The translations under genes were made by a program, and so were the position numbers. A stretch of DNA of 64,000 bases from Massospora cicadina. Taxonomy: Eukaryota > Entomophthoromycota > Entomophthoromycetes > Entomophthorales > Entomophthoraceae. This document shows positions 56,770 to 64,000 of the stretch, piece by piece. Position 1 is the first letter of the stretch; each line of letters starts with the position of its first letter. The notes beneath the pieces were generated by a model that saw nothing but the letters and a program-made list of their open reading frames with translations, was not told the DNA's origin and did no database searches. Where the stretch lies: the NCBI GenBank assembly GCA_022478985.1, contig JAKSZP010014530.1, positions 1 to 64,000 of the forward strand, written 5' to 3'.

Positions 56770-57700
56770 TTGGTGTCATGGCTCTTAGCTGAGCAGTTGG
56801 CATGTGCAGGAGGAGTAGACCTTATGGAGCAGTTATCCCTCCCTGCTTCCAAGCTTTCCTTATACTATTTGAACAATGAGATCATCCAATTTGGGTCGCA
56901 GGTGTGGGTCCCTCCTCTCCTCCAAGCTGAAGTCATTCAAGAACATCTTGATCCCCCAACAGTTGGTCACCCTTGAAAAGAAGTGCATTGATTTGGTCAA
57001 AAGCACCTATAACTGGCCTGGCTTGTCAAAAGATATTCTAGCCTGGATCACAGATTTCATGACTTTCGTTCTGGATAAATTGGACAGCCAGTAGGTATGC
57101 ATTTTTGCACCCCTTGCAAAAGTCAGAGGGTTCATGGACATTGGTGTCCAGTGAATTTATTGTTGAGCTACTCAGCTAAGATGTTCACAGCAGTCATTGT
57201 GGTTGTAGACAGCTTTACAAAATTCTCTCTGTTTATCTCTTGCTCCTCCTACATTACTTCTGAAGAGACTGCTTCCCTATTCATGTATCATGCGTTCTCA
57301 ATGTTTGGCCTCCAGGAGGAAATTGTCAGTGACTGTGTGCCCCAATTAATGGCGCAGGTTTTGGAACAAGCTCTTGCAATTTTGAATATTATGCCCTGCC
57401 ACTCCACCGTGTACCATCCACAGTTGGATGGTCAAACCAAACAAAGCCAGATCCTAGATCAGTACCTGTGGTGCTACTCTTCAGCTTCTCAGGATACCTG
57501 GGTGGACGACCTTCCCCTCGACCAGTTTGCATACCATAATGGAACACATGCATCCATGGGCTTCTCCCTGTATGAAGCAACCTTTGTATATAATCCTCTT
57601 TTTTGGTTGGTCCGTGCCTTTTGTCCTGAAGTAATGGCTGCTTCTGACCATGCCCAGCATATTCAAGAAACCCAGTCCTTGGTTTGGTAGCATTTAACTA
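56770..57700 (+). pseudogene. pol: Element G integrase
   Basis: N-terminal zinc region: a HLDPPTVGHP segment (two His) at about 56944 and TYNWPGLSKDILAWI near 57010; the following Cys pair is missing (FMTFVLDKLD). The core lies in a 197-codon open stretch, 57097-57690: AVIVVVDSFTKFSLFI (first Asp), EEIVSDCVPQL (second Asp), then VYHPQLDGQTKQSQIL, where Lys replaces the catalytic Glu of DGQTE. A FAYHNGTHASMGFSLYEATF segment follows. Confidence 0.83.
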
Positions 57701-57997
57701 ATTCCATAACAACCACAAACAGTTTTAAGGTTGGAAACAGCTCCCAACTCATGAGATAACTGTGGGGTTATAGGTCATGTTTGACACACGTCACTTTCAG
57801 ATGCAGGTTCCCACATGGTTTTTTGCAAGTAAATGCACAGAACCCCATTTGTTAGAAGACTTAGGGAATGGCACCTTACATCTGAAGTTGCTGCCCGCTG
57901 GTAGCAACATCTGTTGTTCCATGTCTCTCTGCTGTACCCATTTAAGGGGACAATTCCAGAAGACTATGAGCCCATTGTAATCAAGGGCGTGGAGTAA
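57701..57997 (+). pseudogene. pol: Element G integrase C-terminal linker
   Basis: Frames shift but a KLAPHFIGPF-type region is recognisable only weakly near 57830 (QVPTWFFASKCTEPHLLEDL). Connects integrase core to chromodomain. Confidence 0.5.
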
Positions 57998-58165
57998 GCT
58001 GAGGTTGAGGATATCCTGGCTTCCCAAAAATCTCACTAATCAATCCAGTATAGAGTCATGTGGAAAAGATTTCTGGCCTATGAGAATAGCTGGGCTGTCA
58101 CGCGGCAATGTGCTAACTTCTCAGAGCTCATTGAAGCTTTACATAACTCCCACCCAGATGCTCCC
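57998..58165 (+). pseudogene. Element G chromodomain
   Basis: AEVEDILASQKSH, stop, SIQYRVMWKRFLAYENSW and then NFSELIEALHNSHPDAP form a chromodomain at the end of integrase: the V-E-I-L strand, Y.V.WK strand and ENSW helix entry are all visible. Chromodomains bind methylated histone H3 and direct chromoviruses to heterochromatin. One in-frame TAA (about 58034) disrupts it. Reading stays open to about 58306, across the start of the LTR. Confidence 0.83.
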
Positions 58166-58264
58166 CACCCCCACAAGATCACTATGCTAATGGCGATTAA
58201 GTTTCCCAAAGCCCAAAGTCCTGTGGCCCTCGCTCAATTTCCTGGTAGTGTTGCCCTCCTTCAG

Positions 58265-58277
58265 CAAAAGAGGGTAA
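58265..58277 (+). other. Polypurine tract of element G
   Basis: AAAAGAGGGTAA immediately before TG of the 3' LTR. Confidence 0.65.
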
Positions 58278-59426
58278 TGCAATCCTTGGTGAGCGCCCCC
58301 TCCATTTAGATTGGGGTATCTCCTTTCCCATCAAAAAAGGGTCCAATAAGGGCAGCTATCCCTCTCATCTCACAGGGTGACCTCGCCCATATGGTGGATG
58401 AGTGTTGGTAACAGCTCTTCCTTTGAGGATCCTGACAGCTTTTCCATTATTTACTTCAGACAAATTAATACAAAAAATTAAGGGGATTTGTGCCAAGCTT
58501 ATAAGGAGTCATCATTCTCTTGGGACAAAAGGTCCAAGTAAAGTTGAGGGCAACAAGCCTTAATAATTAATAATTGAGAGCACTAAATCATTCAAAACAA
58601 GGCCTGATGAGTGTGTACCTCCAAACAATAAAGCATCTAATGTCAGATCTTTAGCAAAACTCGCCAATGACATTAGACCATTCAAAATGCTGACGTGAGT
58701 TCAAAAACTTCACCAGCAGTATCAAAACTCACTCCCAATAGATTTAGTATGGACCAACGGACCCCAAAGTGATAAGGTGCAGGTGGGTTGGGCGTCCCAT
58801 AACCATTTCCAACCTCATGGGACCGCCCTATGTGGGGTGGCCTTGGGAGGTTTCTGCTGACCTTTGGGTAAGATGCCATCATTATATTTGTCAAAACTGA
58901 AGAAAATTGTCAATTCAGGCATCTGTAGATGAACCAACAGTGACTCAGCCCACCGCCAACAATCTCCAAGTATGTTCTAAAAAATTGGTTTCCCTCCAAA
59001 CTCAAAGTTCATCAGGTTAGGCGTTTTTTGAGGGCCCTGATCCCAAGCTTGTCTAAGCTATTCCCAATATTAATCATCTATTAATCAGTCATAATAAACT
59101 GAGAAAATTGATATTTTACTTTTTTAATTTTAAAATTCGATAAAATTTATACCCAAATACTAAAGTTCCTTATGATAAAATTTAAACCTCCCATTCTAAT
59201 CTTAATTTCTCAGCACTTAAACCCATGGGCCCTGGGTCTGTGACAGCCTGGTTCATTGAAAGAGTTTTCTACAATTACGACCCTTTACATTAGCTTGTGC
59301 ATTCTCTCAATGCACAATTCAAAGTCATTCAGGTAGCAGCACCTCTGGCATTCAGGCTTGTCATCTGAGTGTTTGGACATCCGGATTGGCAGGCTAATAA
59401 AAACTATATTTGCTGCCATCATGACA
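58278..59426 (+). repeat. 3' LTR of element G (1149 bp)
   Basis: Starts TGCAATCCTTGG, ends CATGACA, and pairs with 43742-44887. The downstream flank is CTTGA. Confidence 0.9.
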
Positions 59427-59589
59427 CTTGACTTAATGAAGCAATTTGTAAAGGCTCTGAACACTGAAAAATAAATGTTTTCAACACATTGTTTTTCTTT
59501 TCCTGGTCTGTCATTTTACAAAATAATATCTGGTTTGTTTGATGGTTCTCTCAATTAATCCCTTATATGTGACAAGTATTTTGTCAGGA

Positions 59590-59960
59590 AGATGTATCAA
59601 AGGAGAGAGCATCATGGATTTCTTTTGTAGCAGTTAGAACAACTTCCTTGGTAAAGAAGAAGAAAGCTATTTACTTCTGGTTCATAGTATGCTAAAGGTA
59701 TTTTGAAATCTTGGATGCAACTTGAGTATTAAAATGCACTTCCTGAAAAGCTACCTTGATAAATTTCATTTAATTTTGGTGATGTTAGTGATGAGCAGGG
59801 AAAATACTTCTATCAAGACCTAAAGACAATGTAAGAGCATTATCAAGAACAGTGGGATATGAATATGATGGCAGACTACTGCTGGAGCATCAAAGAGACT
59901 GTCCTGAGAAAGTCCACAAACGCAAGAGCTACAAGTGCAAATTCTTGTCCAAATGAATTT
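59590..59960 (+). pseudogene. Fragment of an animal-type uncharacterised repeat protein
   Basis: Reading across three frames gives, in order: NNFLGKEEESYLLLVHSML, NLGCNLSIKMHFLKSYLDKF, VSDEQGKYFYQDLKTM, then after a stop EQWDMNMMADYCWSIK, and after a one-base shift CPEKVHKRKSYKCKFL. I associate this order (GCN.S.K.HFL.SHLD, then SDEQGE.F.QD, MMADYCW, RD.P...KRKS) with an uncharacterised protein found repeatedly in invertebrate genomes, from general knowledge and not a search. Its function is unknown to me. The fragment has at least two stops and two frameshifts and no flanking element ends. It bears on the question of what organism this is. Confidence 0.55.
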
Positions 59961-60263
59961 TGCTTGCCCTCTATATAACAACGCTGCATTAATTAATTAA
60001 CATCTTTCATCTGTATATTTATTAGTGCTATAATTAAAATATATATGCTTGTAATTAATTGTAATTTATATCATATATATACTCAAATTAAGTAATTTTA
60101 TTCCTTTACATTTCAAAATGTATGCATAATTGTATTTCATTGTAATTTTTGTGTTTAAATGACTTATATTATCACCACAAAGGTGATTAAATAATATTCC
60201 ACATTTGTAAGTTGATATAAATTCAGAAAATTTTTAACTTTTATATTACCATGAATTTAATTT
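59961..60263. other. AT-rich spacer
   Basis: Very AT-rich with ATATAT and TTAATTAATT runs; nothing recognised. Confidence 0.6.
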
Positions 60264-60420
60264 AATTTTATTCAAGGTACAACAACCAGAGAGTGGACAT
60301 TACCAATATTCAAAGAGAAAAAAGAACTAAATGAACGTTCAAATGGAATAAGAAACCCAAACAAAAAACCTTCAACCTTGTGGGGAGCTGAACCGCAAAC
60401 CCACCATGGCAGAGGGTGAA
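60264..60420 (-). mobile_element. Second, diverged SINE-like copy
   Basis: On the minus strand the tail GGTAATGTCCACTCTCTGG, then CCTTGAATAAAA, matches the SINE at 3.7 kb (GGTAATGTCCGTCCCCCGG, then CCTCGAATAAAT). A TTTTTTCTCT run precedes it in both. About 110 bases upstream a B-box-like GGTTCAGCTCC in GGTTTGCGGTTCAGCTCCCC is seen. The body is shorter than in the first copy and no target-site duplication is clear. It overlaps the end of the family X reading on the same strand. Confidence 0.6.
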
Positions 60421-60429
60421 GGTGGTCAG

Positions 60430-61500
60430 GCAGCTTTTCTGCAGACATATTCACCATGACAATATCATTATAATTGTATAAATGGACTAAAGCGGAGAGC
60501 CAGGGCATTGGGGCATCAGCATAGTTTAAGTGGATGATGGTGTAAAATGAGTTCTCAAACTCATCATCAAGATCAGATTGGTAGACAGCTTCAACAAATT
60601 CCGCTTAGTGAAATTCAGCTTTAATGCAGGCATTGGGGAGTTGGGCAAAATTGGATATACTTTGGAAGGTGATTTTAGCAGATGGGTCAAAATCTGCTAG
60701 TTTAGTGACATGCATGACAGTGGCTTTGGCAACATCAAGTAATTTAGTGACTTTGCTTCAGGCTGCTTCAGGGAAATCAGGGGGTAGTAGAGTGTGGTCA
60801 GCCCTAGTTGGTATTGTGCCAATGTTTGGGCCACTGTTTTACATAGGTTTGGGCAATGGGAGAGGTTATCGCTGCTAAAGTGAGCTGGTGGTCACTTTGG
60901 TAAGGGCAGCATTGGGTTTAGGGGTGAAACATTTGGGGGGATGGGTTTATGTCAAAATCAGAATTGAAAAATTTGGCCTGACCATATTTGAACTGATCAA
61001 GAGGTTCACCAGATTACTCACTCATGATAACTTTACCTGATTCATCAACCTTGGCCAATAGATCCCATGGATTTTGGTTCATGAGAATAGTGGATGAAGT
61101 ATTCAGGTGAGTAATAATTAAATGGGCTGCTTGGGTGTGAATGGTGGTCCAATTCTGACTCTAATTGGTGGGTAAATTGGGTGGGTTAATGTGGGCAGCT
61201 GATTTGGTGGGGGCCAAGTTCCCACTCTGGACCATCAAATGAGAACATTGAGTGGGAGAGGGCAACAAAATGCACCATTCAGATTCCACTGAATAAAGCT
61301 CCAAAGCAGCATCAGAGGAAGTGGCTTGTGGGAAGGATTTTTTTGAAATGGTTGAACCCAAAACAGAGGGGACAAATCTGGTAACCATTATCCACATAAG
61401 CCCAAAAAGTTCTCAGGCACCACTGCATTATGAGCACGGGGAGATTTTTGGGCTATTTCAGGGTGGTGTGGTATTACAATAGCAGTGGTGCAAGGGGAAT
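60430..61500 (-). pseudogene. Unrecognised repeat-encoded protein, family X copy 2
   Basis: Minus-strand counterpart of the relic at 1.1-2.3 kb. Near 61400: FWAYVDNGYQICPLCFGFNH, in which both Cys of the CxxC are kept (copy 1 has stops there). Near 60540-60790: VAKATVMHVTKLADFDPSAK, then FAQLPNACIKAEFH, one stop, AEFVEAVYQSDLDDEFENS, and an open end at 60430-60508 (MPWLSALVHLYNYND). The two copies share order and spacing but are clearly diverged. The function is unknown; an ORF1/Gag-like nucleic-acid-binding protein of another retroelement is my best guess because of the CxxCxxxxH site. Confidence 0.5.
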
Positions 61501-62404
61501 AAATGTGATCTGCACCAGAGGGAACAGTGAAGATGAGGTTGGACTGTTGTCCCATAAGCCATAAGCCCCGCTATCAACTGATCATATAAAACTTGGGATG
61601 GGAGGTGGGAAGGGAGGGACACAAAGGACACCACTATTGTGGTGTCTGTAGGGAGGCAAGTTCAGGTAGTTGTATTGGAGTGTTTTTGTAAACAAGGGGA
61701 GTAGAAGCTGCTGCAGCATCCTCCTATTTCTGGAAGTCAATATTGAAATAGCCCTTAAATAGGTGGAAATCAATAAAGCCAGATGGCACAAAATGAAGCA
61801 GTGGCTAATTCAATAATTGCCTTGTAGGCATATGGGAATAAATTCCTGTAGTCAACTTGTAGGCAAAATAAGATCATGGAATGAGAGAGGGTGAGAGGAT
61901 GGGAGTGAGAAGGGTGGATGCATGCCAGGTGGAGTGCTAAGTCTCATGGGGGGACAAAATGGCCAGAAGAAGATGGTAGGCTATTTGACCCTATGCAAAC
62001 ACATTTTCCCACAGGGTGGAAAATGCTAGGTTTGGAGTGTGCTACCCACATTAGAGCACAGGTGGCTGATCCCTGGAAATTAATAGGAAAAGGGCTTAGC
62101 CAGATGGCAGAGGAAAAAATAAAACTTTTTTCTTATAAAATTTGCTCAAAAGTGAAATTAAGAGGAAATAAATTTATATTAACATGAAATTGTTAAAAAT
62201 GAATTACAAAAAACTGTAGCTTGCAGAGAAATACTAACTTCAGATATGAAATTACACACCCAAATTACTTAATAATAAGTATTTTTATAAATGCAAAAGA
62301 ACTTTTGTAACCCTCTGTTTATAGCTTTATACAAAAATGTAGGTGCATGGGCAAGGTAATCTGCTGTAACTTAATTTATCAAATTAACATTTTCATGTCT
62401 GGAA
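61501..62404. other. No recognisable gene
   Basis: Purine-rich in its first half (GGGAGGTGGGAAGGGAGGG near 61600), AT-rich after 62100. Short frames only. It may contain further decayed parts of family X. Confidence 0.45.
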
Positions 62405-62497
62405 ACTTTTCTTTCTCGTTGCAAACACTTTTGCAACCCATTCAATTCAAGACTAAATCTAGTTTGATAATCTCATAGAGGGGATTAGTCTGCACCC

Positions 62498-63910
62498 ATG
62501 TCTGGGAGCAGTTGGGCAAGCAAGGCAAGAGGAGCAGGCGGAAGGCCTGCAGCCTCTAACGTTTGAAAACGCCCCAGAGAATCTGGCAGAATAGAAAAAA
62601 ATCTAAAAAAACTGGCAGTCACAATTTCCCCGGAGATACTCACATGGCAAGCACAATGCAACCAGTACATCAACACGCCACATTCCCAGCCACTTTCGTT
62701 GGTGGAATTCGGAGTCCATGTGTATCTGGACATCCAAAACACGGCCCTATGGGAAAAATTTTGTGAAGATGTACACAAAATTTTCCAAACCGCAGTGTAT
62801 GTTGCACCTCACTCCATGTCGCACGGTTGGCTGGACCTAGGTTTTGAAAGCAAAATAGCAGCAGATGAGGCTGCAGCGGTGCACATAGTGGTTGACCTCC
62901 CCGAAGGGCAATGGGTCATCAAAACTAAATGCACCAGATGGACAAAATCAAACCAAATTTTCCTCACATTTGACTTTTTGCCTACTACGGTAAAACGTGA
63001 CATTTTGAAGCAACACCTGAAAGATGGTCTCGCCATATACAGTGAAATACAATATTTTGAAATGCAACATTTCACGCTGATGCCACACCTGTGCACTGGC
63101 AAAGCCATCGCAGTTCTGACCCCAACTGAGGAGATCACGAAGGACCTAACCCAGATCCCGCACTCCACCTTTATTGACATTGCAGGGCACACCACCCACC
63201 CATTCCGGGTAACTGTGGACAGCGCGCCCCCCATTTGCACCCACTGTGATGCATTCAGCCATAAGGTGCACGCGTGCCCCATCAAAGAGGGCGTCACATT
63301 CCAAGAGCACCCCTCGGCGGCCATGGCCAGCGGAGAGGCGCACTATGAATCAACCGCAAGCACCAAGGAGGCTTTCCCGTGGGGAGCACAAGGCTGCTAC
63401 CTATTGGTAAAGCCCATCTCCCCATAGGAGCAGAAGAAGGCCAAGCAGGCCCATAGGACCGCGGCCAAGGAAGCAGCCAAGGCCACCACCACCATCCCAC
63501 ACTCACAATGCCAGGAGGACATGGAGACCTTTGCAGCGGAAGCAACTCAGGAATCCATCACCCAATCAGATTGGGAGGCCCATGCCGAACGGGCCACTCA
63601 ATCTGAGGATCTGATGGGAGATTTGATCTCACCCAATTGCTGCACCCAAGCCCTGGTTGAAACCAACTTGGGACCTATCCCAACCAAAAAATTTTTTTGC
63701 CCCACTCGATGGTGCACCAAACTTATCTGCACCACAAAAAATTCGTCCAACATTGAGAAAACAAAAAGCGAAGGCCAAAGCCAACGTGACTCTTTCCGCA
63801 AAAATTAATAAAAACCCCAATAGTGTTGCTGCTAATACCCGCGCTGCTGTGAAAGCCTGTGGGGACCTGGAAGAGGCTGGTGGGCCCGGGGGCCCACCCC
63901 TCGCACCTAA
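62498..63910 (+). pseudogene. LINE copy 3 ORF1 (best-preserved CCHC knuckle)
   Basis: ATG 62498 (MSGSSWASKARGAGGRPAAS), in-frame TGA at codon 24 where copy 2 has CGA, then a 242-codon open run from 62699 containing VHVYLDIQNTALWEKFCEDV, APHSMSHGWLDLGFESK, and the knuckle CTHCDAFSHKVHAC at 63236-63277 (CX2CX4HX4C). A TAG at about 63425 replaces the CAG of copy 1; the frame then stays open to a shift near 63690. The Lys/Ala-rich end KQKAKAKANVTLSAKINKN lies in the next frame. TAA at 63908-63910 is the shared stop position, although one base is deleted just before it. It would bind LINE RNA. Confidence 0.86.
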
Positions 63911-63916
63911 GGTGCG

Positions 63917-64000
63917 ATGGGGGAAACCTTCACTCTAGGGATGCTGAATATCGCCGGACTCAAGGCCTCCCCATCCCAGGCTAGGAAACTGAGTTTTTTA
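63917..64000 (+). pseudogene. LINE copy 3 ORF2, first 28 codons (partial)
   Basis: ATG 63917: MGETFTLGMLNIAGLKASPS, the beginning of the APE endonuclease, open to the window edge. It lies six bases after the ORF1 stop position, as in the other two copies. Whether the full ORF2 is intact cannot be seen. Confidence 0.8.

Larger units (their letters stand above)
43742..59426 (+). mobile_element. Chromovirus-type Gypsy element G, interrupted by K and H
   Basis: LTRs of 1146 and 1149 bp, protease, RT, RNase H, integrase and a C-terminal chromodomain, which places it among Ty3/Gypsy chromoviruses. Flanking pentamers CTTGG and CTTGA (59427-59431) match at four of five. RT is split at 46138/55593 by LTR relic K, which contains element H. 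Only about 500 bp separate the 5' LTR from protease, so gag is mostly gone. Confidence 0.9.
62405..64000 (+). mobile_element. LINE copy 3, 5' part, runs off the window
   Basis: Starts with the family 5' end ACTTTTCTTTCTCGTTGCAA, has ORF1 and the first codons of ORF2, and continues beyond base 64000. The 5' ends of the three copies align to within one or two bases, suggesting all three are full length at the 5' side, which is unusual for LINEs. Confidence 0.9.

Noticed and set aside
1..64000. CRISPR array, bacterial operons, riboswitches
   Set aside because: No regularly spaced repeats with unique spacers; content is eukaryotic retroelement DNA.

Overview
This window looks like nuclear DNA from a large, repeat-rich eukaryotic genome. 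I find no bacterial-type gene organisation, no intact host gene, no rRNA and no functional tRNA. Nearly everything recognisable is transposable-element sequence in several states of decay: Ty3/Gypsy LTR retrotransposons (one a chromovirus), an APE-endonuclease LINE family present in three copies, and a tRNA-derived SINE. The host lineage is not settled. The chromovirus and the LINE C-terminus would fit a fungus. A fragment near 59.6-59.95 kb resembles an uncharacterised repeat-encoded protein that I associate with invertebrate genomes.

Layout. 0-6.5 kb: a relic coding for an unrecognised protein family (1.1-2.3 kb), a SINE with a perfect 17-bp target-site duplication (3.65-3.99 kb), and a decayed Gypsy pol (4.5-6.5 kb). 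6.5-27.4 kb: a three-level nest. Gypsy element A (+) is split by Gypsy B (+) inside gag, and B is split by Gypsy C (-) inside the reverse transcriptase; A and C belong to the same family. 27.4-32.7 kb: a solo LTR of the A/C family with a GCAAT duplication, an integrase relic, an orphan 226-bp LTR with primer-binding site, and pol III-like segments. 32.77-43.06 kb: one LINE copy split within its endonuclease region by a second copy of the same family, with a 15-bp target-site duplication. 43.74-59.43 kb: chromovirus G (1.15-kb LTRs) is split in its reverse transcriptase by an LTR relic, K. K is itself split by Gypsy element H of the same LTR family, and H has the best preserved pol in the window. 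59.4-62.4 kb: the animal-like fragment, a second SINE-like tail and a second copy of the unrecognised family. 62.4 kb to the end: the 5' part of a third LINE copy.

The most interesting signals are these. (1) The SINE 3' tail resembles the LINE 3' end, which suggests a SINE/LINE mobilisation pair. (2) Element H carries an antisense open frame with its own TATA-like and AATAAA signals between integrase and 3' LTR, where a sense gag and protease cannot be seen. (3) Elements A, B, C and H share an unusual primer-binding site. (4) An unrecognised repeat-encoded protein family is present in two diverged copies. All coding regions here are interrupted by stops or frameshifts and should be treated as pseudogenes, with H pol the closest to intact. 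Element boundaries come from reading paired LTRs, PBS/PPT positions and target-site duplications by eye; no identities were computed.
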